Below, one piece after another: positions 7,275 to 14,743 of a DNA stretch of 36,072 bases. The number at the start of each line of letters is the position of its first letter. Within the stretch, counting starts at the first letter, position 1. The stretch lies in NCBI GenBank assembly GCA_024653325.1, contig JANLFX010000027.1:1-36072 (forward strand), written 5' to 3'. The notes beneath the pieces were generated by a model. That model searched no databases, was not told the origin of the DNA, and worked only from the letters and a program-made list of their open reading frames with translations. This DNA is from Anaerolineae bacterium (GTDB lineage Bacteria > Chloroflexota > Anaerolineae > JACIWR01). Both the position numbers and the translations under genes were made by a program.

Positions 7275-8840
7275 TCAACGGCGCGGCAAAGCGAAGACAA
7301 AGGTTGCCCCCTGGCCCGGCGCGCTCTCCACCCACACTCGCCCCTGATGAGCCTCGATCACAGCCTTGACCAGAAACAGGCCCAGGCCGGCGCCTTGTGT
7401 ACGCCGGCTGAGGCTACTCTCCACCCGGTAGAAACGATCAAAGATGAGCTCTTGCTCCTCTTTGGGGATGCCGATACCCTCGTCGCTCACCGCCACGTAC
7501 ACCCAATCCTCGTCGGCACGCCCACTGACGCGGATCGTTCCTCCCTCCGGTGAGTACTTGATGGCATTGGAAAGCAGGTTGCTGAGCACCTGACGCAGGC
7601 GCTCGCTATCGCCCCACACGACAGGAAAATCGGGCGGGAAATCCAGACTGAGCATATGTTGTCGAGTTTGAGTGCGAAATTTTTCTACCGTTTGCGCAGC
7701 CAATTTGTCCAGGGCCACGTATCCCAACTCCAATTTGAGCGCACCGGCCTGCAGGCGAGAGGCATCCAACAGGTTATCAATGAGTTGATTGAGGCGGTCG
7801 CTCTCTTCCTCAATAACGGCCAGGCTTTCGCGTAGGGTCTGCTCGTCCCATTGAGCGTCCTCGCGGCGCAGAGTGCCGGCATAGCCCTTGATCAGCGACA
7901 CCGGGGTCTTGAGTTCATGGGAGATCACAGAGATAAACGTGGATTTCATCTCCTCTGCCTCACGGAAACGGGTAATATCCCGCACGTTGGCAATGACGTT
8001 CACCAGTTGGCCATCGTCATCGAACAGGGGGGAGTAGGCAATGCCTACGGTGATCACCCGCCCATCGCGGTGTGTAATGTCTCCCTCGACGTAAAGGCGT
8101 TCCTGTGGGCTTTTGAATTTCAGGGGGCATTCACTCTTGCAGATGCTGGTGCCTTCCTTCCGGTTATGGAGGTCGAAAATCTCATGACAGGGCCGGCCTA
8201 TAGCCCGCTTGGCCGAAACCCCGGTCATCGCTTCCAGCGCCTTGTTGAAGACCTGTACCCGAAGTTCATGATCGAGGATCATTATCCCGTCGCCGGAATT
8301 GGCAATGATGGCATCCAGACGGCGCTTTTCGTTAGTTACCTCCTGATATAACCGCGCGTTCTGCACGGCGATAGCCGCCTGGTCGGCGAAACTGGCCAGT
8401 ACCTGGCGGTCGTTGGTCGAGAAAGCCACGCCTTCGGTGCGAAAAATGTAAATCATGCCGATCAAAGAGTTACGAATAACCAGCGGCAGGGCCACTACCT
8501 GGCGCAGGGGCAATCCCAGAGCAGCCGAGACCAGCGTCATCTTCATTTCCAGGTCGGGCAAAGTCCAGCGGGCCAGGTCCGCCCGTTCCAATTGGTAGGG
8601 AATGTCCGCAAACAGGGGAGCGAAAAGGTGAGGCAGTTGGGCCGGCAGGCCGTAGCTGGCCCGTACGTGAAAAGAACCGTCGTCCTGGCGCAGGGCGATA
8701 AGCCCGGCGCGGCCACTTAGCATCTCCACCGCGTATTGAATGATCAGCCGTAATACGGTGTCCAGGTCCAACTGGGCGGTGATGGCCTTGCTTATCTCCA
8801 GCAGATATTCCCGTTGTCGTAACTGATAGTCTCGTAACAT
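7275..8840 (-). CDS. GAF-PAS sensor histidine kinase, soluble
   Basis: 521 residues, no transmembrane segment. In order: a GAF domain (~20-165), a PAS domain (~170-290), HisKA with the phospho-acceptor His308 in ISHELKTP, and HATPase_c with the N box NLLSNAIK (421-428), G1 box DEGIGIP (453-459) and G2 box GAGLGL (483-488). It should autophosphorylate on His308 in response to a cytoplasmic signal and pass phosphate to an unlinked response regulator; none is encoded nearby. The PAS domain has three cysteines (C218, C234, C238) in a GRPCHEIF...C..SEC pattern that could hold a redox cofactor. The ATG at 8840 follows GGGAGGTG closely. Its promoter overlaps the 11-bp direct repeats at 8867-8910, divergent from hsp20. 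Confidence 0.92.
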   Translation of the reverse strand: MLRDYQLRQREYLLEISKAITAQLDLDTVLRLIIQYAVEMLSGRAGLIALRQDDGSFHVRASYGLPAQLPHLFAPLFADIPYQLERADLARWTLPDLEMKMTLVSAALGLPLRQVVALPLVIRNSLIGMIYIFRTEGVAFSTNDRQVLASFADQAAIAVQNARLYQEVTNEKRRLDAIIANSGDGIMILDHELRVQVFNKALEAMTGVSAKRAIGRPCHEIFDLHNRKEGTSICKSECPLKFKSPQERLYVEGDITHRDGRVITVGIAYSPLFDDDGQLVNVIANVRDITRFREAEEMKSTFISVISHELKTPVSLIKGYAGTLRREDAQWDEQTLRESLAVIEEESDRLNQLIDNLLDASRLQAGALKLELGYVALDKLAAQTVEKFRTQTRQHMLSLDFPPDFPVVWGDSERLRQVLSNLLSNAIKYSPEGGTIRVSGRADEDWVYVAVSDEGIGIPKEEQELIFDRFYRVESSLSRRTQGAGLGLFLVKAVIEAHQGRVWVESAPGQGATFVFALPRR

Positions 8841-8866
8841 GGCACCTCCCGACCGGGAACGGCAAT

Positions 8867-8910
8867 TCTAATGCAACTCTAACGCTCCTCTAATGCTATT
8901 CTAACACAAA
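8867..8910 (+). promoter_or_regulatory. four 11-bp direct repeats (PhoB-box-like operator), hsp20/histidine kinase
   Basis: Four consecutive 11-bp units begin with TCTAAT, TCTAAC, TCTAAT and TCTAAC at 8867, 8878, 8889 and 8900, with no drift in phase. The first three also share GC at positions 7-8. OmpR/PhoB-family regulators bind head-to-tail to repeats of this length. The last unit starts 16 nt before the -10 of hsp20. The same arrangement occurs before the giant gene at 32597-32656. That a response regulator binds here is inference. Confidence 0.7.
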
Positions 8911-8926
8911 CCGCATACAATAGCAA
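8898..8926 (-). promoter_or_regulatory. candidate promoter of the histidine kinase gene
   Basis: On the minus strand TTGCTA (8921-8926), a 17-nt spacer and TAGAAT (8898-8903), with a TG before the -10. The -10 lies within the repeat array, so a protein bound to the repeats would block this promoter, suggesting autoregulation. Confidence 0.5.
8916..8921 (+). promoter_or_regulatory. -10 box of hsp20
   Basis: TACAAT at 8916-8921, with no good -35 hexamer; the last TCTAAC repeat occupies that place. This is the layout of an activator-dependent promoter. The leader to the hsp20 ATG would be about 70 nt. Confidence 0.5.
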
Positions 8927-8998
8927 TCGAAAAACGGGGGTCAAAAGACCCATATAGGATTCGCTATAAGTAAGTCATACGATAGGGGAGGTGTTACC

Positions 8999-9445
8999 AT
9001 GTCGAGCATCATAAGATGGCAACCATTTGAGGATCTGGTTTCTCTGCGCGATGCTATGGACCGTTTGTTTGAGGAGAGTTTCATTCGGCCTCGGGCCTGG
9101 CTGGCCCCTTTTGAGAGCGGATTGGCGGTAGACGTGTACGAGACAGAAGACAACGTGGTGGTCGAGGCAGCGATCCCCGGGGTTAAGCCTGAGGACATCG
9201 AGGTGAGCCTCACCGGTGATGTGCTGACCATCAAGGGTGAGACGAAAGCTGAGAAGGAAGTGAAGGAACCGAACTACCTCCGTCGCGAACGGCGCTACGG
9301 CTCTTTCTGCCGGTCCATCTCCCTGCCATCCGGTCTGAAGGGGGACAAGGCTGAGGCCGAGTTCGAGCATGGCGTCCTCAAACTGACGATCCCTAAGGCC
9401 GAAGAGGTCAAGCCTAAGGTCATCGAGGTCAAGACCAAAAAGTAA
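8999..9445 (+). CDS. small heat-shock protein, Hsp20/alpha-crystallin family
   Basis: 148 residues, the usual length. An N-terminal arm (IIRWQPFEDLVSLRDAMDRL) is followed by the alpha-crystallin domain (~residues 42-135), including VEAAIPGVKPEDIEVSL, the strand RRERRYGSFCRSISLP and the late GVLKLTIPK motif. A Lys-rich tail follows. It acts as an ATP-independent holdase for unfolding proteins in the cytoplasm. GGGGAGG at 8985-8991 lies 7 nt before the ATG. It is a single-gene unit: its own -10 box at 8916, direct repeats upstream, and a strong terminator at 9461-9510. No CIRCE or other named heat-shock operator was seen, so regulation may run through the 11-bp repeats. Confidence 0.95.
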   Translation: MSSIIRWQPFEDLVSLRDAMDRLFEESFIRPRAWLAPFESGLAVDVYETEDNVVVEAAIPGVKPEDIEVSLTGDVLTIKGETKAEKEVKEPNYLRRERRYGSFCRSISLPSGLKGDKAEAEFEHGVLKLTIPKAEEVKPKVIEVKTKK

Positions 9446-9460
9446 GTGAGACTTACGGAA

Positions 9461-9510
9461 ACATTTAAGGAGACAGGGCGCTGATTCACCCTGTCTCCTT
9501 AATGTTTTTT
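9461..9510 (+). terminator. intrinsic terminator of hsp20
   Basis: Stem of about 17 bp (9461-9478 with 9489-9505; core AAGGAGACAGGG / CCCTGTCTCCTT) followed by TTTTTT. Confidence 0.9.
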
Positions 9511-9524
9511 GAGCATCTATGTGG

Positions 9525-9669
9525 CTTGACAATGTTAGATTTGCCGGGCAGTGCCTACCTCACCCATCCCCACCCTAGCCCTCCCCTTCCCTCTCCGCTG
9601 CGGAGAGGGAAGGGGAGGGTGAGGGAGGGATTAGGAGAGGTCAAAAAGCCCGAATTTAACATTGTCGAG
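9525..9669. mobile_element. 145-bp MITE-like element, family A
   Basis: The ends CTTGACAATGTTAGATT (9525-9541) and AATTTAACATTGTCGAG (9653-9669) are imperfect terminal inverted repeats. The centre holds a perfect 19-bp stem of pyrimidine-rich sequence (9579-9597 with 9601-9619, 3-nt loop). A second copy starts at 36010 and an end fragment lies at 34-51. It has no coding capacity, and I see no clear target-site duplication. Confidence 0.6.
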
Positions 9670-9695
9670 GTAGGACAAGCTTAAGCTTACCCTAC
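9670..9695. terminator. 26-bp palindrome after rpoD
   Basis: GTAGGACAAGCTT and AAGCTTACCCTAC pair over 13 bp (two wobble pairs). It lies 6 bp beyond the rpoD stop codon and matches the palindrome at 4757-4782. It may end rpoD transcription, but there is no T-run. Confidence 0.4.
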
Positions 9696-9701
9696 ATAGG
9701 G

Positions 9702-10907
9702 CTACGTGAGGTAATCACGGAGCTGGCGGCTGCGACGCGGATGGCGCAGCCGACGCAGGGCTTTGCCTTCGATCTGGCGGATACGTTCTCTGGTCAGGCC
9801 GAATTTCTGTCCTACCTCTTCTAGGGTATAGCTACGCCCATTCTGCAGGCCAAAGCGTAGACGGAGGATCCGCGCCTCACGCGGGGTAAGAGTGGACAAC
9901 ACTTCTTCCATCTTCTCGCGCAACAGGTGCTGATAAGCGCTCTGGGTTGGAGTCGGAGTAGAGTCATCCTCGATGAAGCTGCCGAGTTCACTATCTTCTT
10001 CCTCACCCACTGGTCGCTCCAGGGAAAGGGGACGCCAGGACACCTTGAGCATCCATTGCACCTTGCGCGGTTCCAGGTCCATCTCTTCAGCGATTTCCTC
10101 CGGTGTGGGCTTGCGCCCGTGTTCCTGTTCCAACTGACGTGCCGTCTTATACAGGCGGCGAATTCGATCGCTCATGTGCACGGGTACACGAATGGTACGG
10201 CCCTGGTCAGCGATGGCCCGGGTGATGGTTTGGCGGATCCACCAGGTAGCATAAGTAGAAAAGCGATAGCCCCGGCGATAGTCGAATTTCTCCACCGCTT
10301 TCATCAATCCCAGGTTGCCCTCCTGAATCAAGTCCAGGAAGGGCACACCGCGGCCCATGTACTTTTTGGCGATACTTACCACTAGCCGGGTATTGGCCTT
10401 GATGATATGCTCGCGAGCGGCCTTACCCTCCTCAACAATTTTCTCCAGCCGGGCGCGCTCCTCCGGGTCGTGGCTGTTTTTGGCTAACTCACGCTCGGCT
10501 TGTTGTCCCTTGACCAGCAGCTTGGCCAGGCGTACCTCTTCTTCAGTGGTGAGAAGGGGAACACGAGCCATTTCTTTGAGATACAATCCTACCGTATCGT
10601 CGCTGGAAATCCCGCTGAGATCAAAAGTTTCATCCTCCTCTTCCAACTCCTCCATCACCTTGGCCAGTTCCACTTCTTCTTCGCGGGACTTCAGCTCCTC
10701 CTCAGCTTCGGCTTCCGCCTTGTCCTCGTAGATTTCGATTCCCGACTCGATCAGGTAACTAAACAGCTCCTCTAACTGATCCAGATTCTCTTCGGCCTCC
10801 GGAAACGCTTCCAACACGTCATCGGAAGTGAGATAGCCCTGTACCTCTGCTTTTTCCAACAATTCGGTTATCACATCTAATTCTCGATCCTCTGAAAACT
10901 CACTCAT
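9702..10907 (-). CDS. rpoD: RNA polymerase primary sigma factor (sigma-70/SigA)
   Basis: 401 residues. Region 1.1 spans ~1-60, then an acidic linker; region 1.2 ([17 protein letters not shown], ~103); region 2 (~170-245) with [21 protein letters not shown] and [16 protein letters not shown] for -10 recognition and melting; region 3 (~246-320); and region 4 with the helix-turn-helix [20 protein letters not shown] (~361-380) for the -35. This full set marks the housekeeping factor, consistent with the many TTGACA/TATAAT promoters in the window. The ATG at 10907 is preferred over the GTG at 10916 because GGAG lies 8 nt before it. It follows the yceD stop by 13 bp, so the two form an operon. Confidence 0.96.
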   Translation of the reverse strand: MSEFSEDRELDVITELLEKAEVQGYLTSDDVLEAFPEAEENLDQLEELFSYLIESGIEIYEDKAEAEAEEELKSREEEVELAKVMEELEEEDETFDLSGISSDDTVGLYLKEMARVPLLTTEEEVRLAKLLVKGQQAERELAKNSHDPEERARLEKIVEEGKAAREHIIKANTRLVVSIAKKYMGRGVPFLDLIQEGNLGLMKAVEKFDYRRGYRFSTYATWWIRQTITRAIADQGRTIRVPVHMSDRIRRLYKTARQLEQEHGRKPTPEEIAEEMDLEPRKVQWMLKVSWRPLSLERPVGEEEDSELGSFIEDDSTPTPTQSAYQHLLREKMEEVLSTLTPREARILRLRFGLQNGRSYTLEEVGQKFGLTRERIRQIEGKALRRLRHPRRSRQLRDYLT

Positions 10908-10920
10908 TCCCATCACTCCA

Positions 10921-11412
10921 TTACAGTAGTTGTCTTAGAACATCCAGACGAGGGTCAATATCCTCTTTCTGGCATCCACATTGTCCAAGATTCAAGTTCT
11001 GACCGCACTCAGGACACAGTCCCCGACAGTCGGGACGACAGAGGGAGCGCATTGGCAAGGCCAGTAGTATCGCCTCGCGGATGGGTTCATCCAGATCCAC
11101 GCTGTTATCGTTGCTGATGGAGAGGGCCTCTCCGTCGCGGGCTGCAGCGGGCGCCGGCAGAAAACGCTCCGTCAGGTTAACGGATAACCGGTACGCAAAA
11201 GGCTCCAGGCAACGCACGCACTCCAATGTAACTTGAGTGGTGAGTTTCCCCTGGACCAGAATACCCTCGTTAGTGTGTGTGAGCCGTAGAGTCCCCCGCA
11301 GAAAATCTACCTCCAGGTCGTCGCCCAGGCGTAACGATCCTTCGTCCAGATCATACTTCCGTAGGGAACCCCACGGCTCTTGCAGTAGCCGCGAGATGTT
11401 GATTCGCATCAT
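10921..11412 (-). CDS. YceD/DUF177 family protein
   Basis: 163 residues from the ATG at 11412 (a second ATG follows directly). The middle has [10 protein letters not shown] and the C-terminus [17 protein letters not shown] plus CGC: the paired cysteine motifs of DUF177. The E. coli member YceD is linked with 23S rRNA and ribosome maturation and is normally encoded directly before rpmF (L32). Here the next gene is rpoD and no rpmF is present. Starts further upstream would run through a hairpin and T-run in the leader, so the internal ATG pair is preferred although its ribosome site is weak (GGGC). Its sigma-70 promoter is at 11514-11542. Confidence 0.85.
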   Translation of the reverse strand: MMRINISRLLQEPWGSLRKYDLDEGSLRLGDDLEVDFLRGTLRLTHTNEGILVQGKLTTQVTLECVRCLEPFAYRLSVNLTERFLPAPAAARDGEALSISNDNSVDLDEPIREAILLALPMRSLCRPDCRGLCPECGQNLNLGQCGCQKEDIDPRLDVLRQLL

Positions 11413-11424
11413 TGAATAGCCCAC

Positions 11425-11456
11425 AAAAAAACGCGACGCGCAATGCACACGCGGCG
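11425..11456 (-). terminator. terminator-like hairpin in the yceD-rpoD leader (possible attenuator)
   Basis: On the minus strand a GC-rich hairpin (11456 to 11432, CGCCGCGTG against GCGCGTCGCG, with mismatches) is followed by seven T (11431-11425). It lies between the promoter and the start codon, 12 nt before the ATG. Confidence 0.5.
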
Positions 11457-11513
11457 ATTAGCCCATCTCAGACGTTTGCGCTCCGTCGCATTTTCTTTAA
11501 ACCAAGTGTTTCC

Positions 11514-11542
11514 ATTATAGCACATTAAAAGGTCTCCGTCAA
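11514..11542 (-). promoter_or_regulatory. sigma-70 promoter of yceD-rpoD
   Basis: On the minus strand TTGACG (11537-11542), a 17-nt spacer and TATAAT (11514-11519). The leader is about 95 nt. Confidence 0.8.
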
Positions 11543-11585
11543 GGGTTTTTTTGTACTTTTTAAGGTGCAAAAATGCGAAACGTGA

Positions 11586-11617
11586 AGGCGTGAAACGTGA
11601 GAGCACGTTTCACGCCT
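11586..11617 (-). terminator. hairpin terminator after rtcB
   Basis: Perfect 14-bp stem AGGCGTGAAACGTG / CACGTTTCACGCCT with a 4-nt loop, 33 bp beyond the rtcB stop. A T-run follows some 10 nt later on the minus strand. It partly repeats itself (GAAACGTGA twice). Confidence 0.6.
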
Positions 11618-11649
11618 CGCGGAAGCAGGATGTTTTCCCTGAATATACC

Positions 11650-13128
11650 TTACCCTTTGATACAGATCAACGGGCGCAGACGGGCTACCTTGCGGATAAT
11701 GCCCGCGTTGTGCATGATATCCACTACTTCTTCCACGTCCTTATAGGCTCCGGGAGCCTCTTCGGCCACCCCTGCTTTGGAATGGGCGCGAACAACAATA
11801 CCCCGCTGGGCCAGTTCCGTAATCACATCCCCACCCCAGAATCGCTTTTTAGCCTGTTGTCGGGAGAGAGTACGTCCCGCACCATGCAGGGCACTGCCAA
11901 AGGTTGTTTCCATCGCCCGCTTGGTGCCGTGCAGGATGAAAGAGCAGGTGCCCATGGTACCCCCTACCAATACCGGTTGCCCCACGTCGCGATAGGCGGC
12001 GGGTACTTCCTGGCGTCCTGGGCCGAAAGCGCGGGTCGCGCCCTTGCGATGGACGACCAGTTTCTTGATCTGACCGTCCACTTCGTGCTCTTCTACTTTG
12101 GCCGTGTTGTGCCCGATTTCATATAGAGTAGCAATATCTTGAGGACGTACGCCCAGCGCGTCTTGAAAGGCCAGACGGGCCAGGTGGGCGATGGCCTGCC
12201 GGTTGGCAAAGGCGCAATTGATGCCGCAGTTTACTGCGGCCAGGTATCGCCGGCCCTCTGGACTGGTGATCGGCGCGCACACCAGCTCTCGCTCGCGGAT
12301 GGGGATGTTATACTTACGGCTGGCGGCTTCCAGGACCTGGAGGTAATCGGTGCCGATCTGGTGGCCCAGGCCCCGGCTGCCACAATGGATGCTGATTAGA
12401 ATCTGATCGGGGAACAGCCCATAGGCATCGGCCACATCTGGAGCGTAAATCTCTTCGACCCATTGTACCTCCAGGTAATGATTCCCCGATCCCAGTGTGC
12501 CGACCTGGTTGAATTCCCGTTCTTTGGCCTTTTTGCTAACCGCGTCAGGATCAGCCCCAGCAATGCGTCCTCGCTCTTCCACGTACTCCAGGTCCTCGGG
12601 AAAGCCGTAGCCGCGTTCCACTGCGAACTCAGCTCCCTTTTCCAGCACCTTATCCACTTCTTTCACACTAAGTTTAATATCGCCGGTGGAACCCAGTCCA
12701 GCGGGCACGGTGCGATACAGGGCATTGGCCAGGTCTTCTTTTTTCGGCTCGATTTCATGGCGGCTCAGGTTGGTGCGCATGGTGCGCACCCCGCAATTGA
12801 TGTCGTACCCTACCCCGGCCATGCTGATCACCCCCTCGTCGAAGTCAAAAGCGCCGACCCCACCAATGGGGAAACCGTAACCAGGGTGCACGTCGGCCAT
12901 GGCCAGCGACGCCCGTTGAATGCCCGGCAGGCAGGCCACATTCACGATTTGCACCAATGCGTTCCAGGACTTGCCGGCTTGCACATCCTCTACCAGGTGA
13001 TCCACCGTCGTCCGATCGCCGTAGATACGGCCCGGCACGCGCATCTCACCGTAGGGCGGAATCTCCCACACGTAAGGCTCAGTTTGTACGATTCGCAAAT
13101 CATCTGTCACCTGAATTATCTTGCCCAT
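11650..13128 (-). CDS. rtcB: RNA-splicing ligase RtcB
   Basis: 492 residues. RtcB joins a 2',3'-cyclic phosphate or 3'-phosphate end to a 5'-OH RNA end, using GTP and Mn2+. Seen here: the metal-binding DINCGVR (109-115, Cys112), GSGNHYLEV (213-221), HCGSRGLGHQ (248-257), the nucleotide-pocket region FGPGRQEVP (~368) and HGAGR (415-419), whose His415 is the expected GMP-accepting residue. All catalytic motifs are intact. The ATG at 13128 has AGGAGG about 9 nt upstream; the longer frame up to 13194 would overlap the archease gene without a ribosome site. It follows the archease gene by 47 bp in one operon, fitting the known dependence of RtcB turnover on archease. Confidence 0.95.
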   Translation of the reverse strand: MGKIIQVTDDLRIVQTEPYVWEIPPYGEMRVPGRIYGDRTTVDHLVEDVQAGKSWNALVQIVNVACLPGIQRASLAMADVHPGYGFPIGGVGAFDFDEGVISMAGVGYDINCGVRTMRTNLSRHEIEPKKEDLANALYRTVPAGLGSTGDIKLSVKEVDKVLEKGAEFAVERGYGFPEDLEYVEERGRIAGADPDAVSKKAKEREFNQVGTLGSGNHYLEVQWVEEIYAPDVADAYGLFPDQILISIHCGSRGLGHQIGTDYLQVLEAASRKYNIPIRERELVCAPITSPEGRRYLAAVNCGINCAFANRQAIAHLARLAFQDALGVRPQDIATLYEIGHNTAKVEEHEVDGQIKKLVVHRKGATRAFGPGRQEVPAAYRDVGQPVLVGGTMGTCSFILHGTKRAMETTFGSALHGAGRTLSRQQAKKRFWGGDVITELAQRGIVVRAHSKAGVAEEAPGAYKDVEEVVDIMHNAGIIRKVARLRPLICIKG

Positions 13129-13175
13129 CCCTTCACCTCCTGCATCTTGCATCCTGAATCTTGTCCCAAAAAGCC

Positions 13176-13601
13176 CTACACATCCAGCACACACTGCAAT
13201 GTGTGTCTTCCATCCTTTATCTCATATATAAGTCCAGAATAAGTGGCTGCCTTGACCTCGGTCCACAGGTCGTGTTTGGTAGCATCGAGGGTTTCCCCGT
13301 AAGCTATACCTTCCAGCTCATATCCGGCGTCCGTGTGGATCAATCGCGTCACCTGGAAATCGGCGAACAGCAGGTGACGGACATCGCGTTGAAAAAGAAT
13401 TTCGTTCAGGCATTCGACGAACAGCGCAGCAGGCTCGCCCGCCTGACAGTGGATAGGCACCTCTTCACTCCGTCCTACTCGATTGAGATCGGTCATAACG
13501 CCGAACATGGCTCGCGCACCCTCAGCAATGGCTTCCTCTAAAGTTCCGCCACTGGCCCGGATGCCCACGTCGGCCTCGTGATCAAGGTATTCGTAAGCCA
13601 T
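13176..13601 (-). CDS. archease, RtcB cofactor
   Basis: 141 residues, the normal size. It begins MAYEYLDHEADVGIRA, the archease signature with conserved Asp/His, and contains LFVECLNEILF and AATYSGL near the end; metal-binding acidic residues are at both ends. Archease speeds RtcB guanylylation and allows repeated turnover and use of other NTPs. GGGAGG lies 5 nt before the ATG. The promoter at 13619-13647 gives a leader of only about 11 nt, so the ribosome site is almost at the 5' end of the mRNA. It is the first gene of the archease-rtcB operon. Confidence 0.93.
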   Translation of the reverse strand: MAYEYLDHEADVGIRASGGTLEEAIAEGARAMFGVMTDLNRVGRSEEVPIHCQAGEPAALFVECLNEILFQRDVRHLLFADFQVTRLIHTDAGYELEGIAYGETLDATKHDLWTEVKAATYSGLIYEIKDGRHTLQCVLDV

Positions 13602-13618
13602 TGTTCCTCCCTGACTTC

Positions 13619-13647
13619 TTTATATCACAGAGAAGGAACGCTGTCAA
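13619..13647 (-). promoter_or_regulatory. sigma-70 promoter of archease-rtcB
   Basis: On the minus strand a perfect TTGACA (13642-13647), a 17-nt spacer and TATAAA (13619-13624) with TG before the -10. One of the strongest promoters in the window. Confidence 0.8.
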
Positions 13648-13659
13648 CTGCGGATAATA

Positions 13660-13693
13660 AAGTGCGGCGCACTTTTTAAAGTGCGTCGCACTT
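13660..13693 (-). terminator. terminator of the rplJ-rplL operon
   Basis: A 16-bp stem, AAGTGCGGCGCACTTT / AAAGTGCGTCGCACTT, with a 2-nt loop. Each arm is itself nearly palindromic, so a cruciform is possible. It lies 29 bp beyond the rplL stop. Confidence 0.75.
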
Positions 13694-13721
13694 GGTTCGC
13701 GATTCGTGGTCTTGGTCGTGA

Positions 13722-14102
13722 TTACTTGATCTCGACTACTGCACCCTCGGCCTCGAGCTTGGCTTTGGCGTCTTCAGCAACTTCCCTGGAAACGGCTTCC
13801 AGCACGGTGCTGGGAGCACCGTCCACTACCTCTTTGGCCTCTTTCAAGCCCAAATTGGTGATTTGGCGTACGGCCTTGATGACCTGAATCTTTTTGTCGC
13901 CGACTTCCTTGAGGATGACATTGAACTCGGTCTGCTCTTCCACCTCTTCAGCGGGCGCGGCAGCAGCCGCGACAGGCACGGCGGCAGCCATAGCCATCGG
14001 TGCGGCACTGACCCCGAATTTCTCTTCCAAAGCTTTCACCAACTCGGCAAGCTCCAGAACGGTCATCTGCTCAATAGCGGCTATGATCTCTTCTTTTGTC
14101 AT
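13722..14102 (-). CDS. rplL: 50S ribosomal protein L7/L12
   Basis: 126 residues from the ATG at 14102, preceded by AGGAG at 5 nt. The N-terminal dimerisation helices ([20 protein letters not shown]) are followed by an Ala-rich hinge (~residues 36-50) and the C-terminal factor-binding domain with [13 protein letters not shown] and [10 protein letters not shown]. It forms the flexible ribosomal stalk with L10 and recruits EF-Tu, EF-G, IF2 and RF3. The in-frame ATG-less extension to 14132 lacks a ribosome site. Last gene of the operon before the hairpin at 13660-13693. Confidence 0.97.
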   Translation of the reverse strand: MTKEEIIAAIEQMTVLELAELVKALEEKFGVSAAPMAMAAAVPVAAAAAPAEEVEEQTEFNVILKEVGDKKIQVIKAVRQITNLGLKEAKEVVDGAPSTVLEAVSREVAEDAKAKLEAEGAVVEIK

Positions 14103-14170
14103 TCTTCTTTCTCCTAATTGATTTGATTGCATTCACTCATAACTACAACCGCACTTGTGTTCGTAGGCAG

Positions 14171-14195
14171 GTAGCACGGGCTAAGCCCGTGTTAC
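14171..14195. repeat. hairpin overlapping the rplJ stop codon
   Basis: GTAGCACGGGCT / AGCCCGTGTTAC pair over 12 bp with a 1-nt loop. The rplJ stop codon (14192-14194) is within one arm. It separates rplJ from rplL and could tune their ratio or be a dispersed repeat. Confidence 0.5.
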
Positions 14196-14725
14196 GCACT
14201 GGCCTTTTCCAATTGTTCGGACCGGGCCTTGAGAACGGTGAGCAGGCCCCGAATTGGGCCGCTCAGGACGGTAACCAGGCCGCTGATAGGTGATTGTAAC
14301 CCGGCCAGTACCTGGGCCAGCAATACTTCTCTGCCCGGCAGATTGGCCAAGGCCTCGACCCCCTCAGCACTAATGATTTTGCCCCTTATCAACCCACCTT
14401 TGATGGTAAGCACCTTGGATTCTTTGGCGAAATCCAGAAGTACCTTCGCTGCACTCGGCGCCTCCCCGAGACAGAAGCTGACGGCAGCCGGTCCCGTTAG
14501 CAGTTCCTCCGGCACCGGTTGTCCGGCGTTCTGCAAGGCCAGACGGAGCAGCCTGTTCTTGGCCACGTGATACCTGCTGTTCACCTCACGCAATTTGTTG
14601 CGTAACCCGCTGATGTCTGCCGTGGTCAGCCCCCGGTAATCGGTGAAGATTAGCGCCTGGCTGCGAGCCAAAAGGTCGGTGTACTGGGCAATGAGATCCT
14701 CTTTCTTCTCTTTTGTGATAGCCAA
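14192..14725 (-). CDS. rplJ: 50S ribosomal protein L10
   Basis: 177 residues from a TTG start at 14725. The TTG is chosen because AAGGAGGTGA, a near-perfect anti-SD complement, lies about 8-10 nt before it, and the protein then begins LAITKEKKEDL, as L10 should; longer frames run into the inserted repeat element. The motif IFTDYRGLTTADISGLRNKLRE identifies L10, and the C-terminal helix that binds L7/L12 dimers is present. L10 anchors the stalk on 23S rRNA and, with L12, represses its own operon through the leader. That leader lies at about 14961-15125, but a MITE-like element separates it from this gene. Confidence 0.95.
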   Translation of the reverse strand: MAITKEKKEDLIAQYTDLLARSQALIFTDYRGLTTADISGLRNKLREVNSRYHVAKNRLLRLALQNAGQPVPEELLTGPAAVSFCLGEAPSAAKVLLDFAKESKVLTIKGGLIRGKIISAEGVEALANLPGREVLLAQVLAGLQSPISGLVTVLSGPIRGLLTVLKARSEQLEKASA

Positions 14726-14743
14726 ACCGGAATCACCTCCTTT

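Noticed and set aside
8861-8998. CIRCE heat-shock operator before hsp20
   Set aside because: No TTAGCACTC-N9-GAGTGCTAA inverted repeat; the repeats here are direct, not inverted.
13129-13194. Longer RtcB start overlapping the archease gene
   Set aside because: No ribosome site there, while AGGAGG precedes the ATG at 13128, which also fits the family N-terminus.
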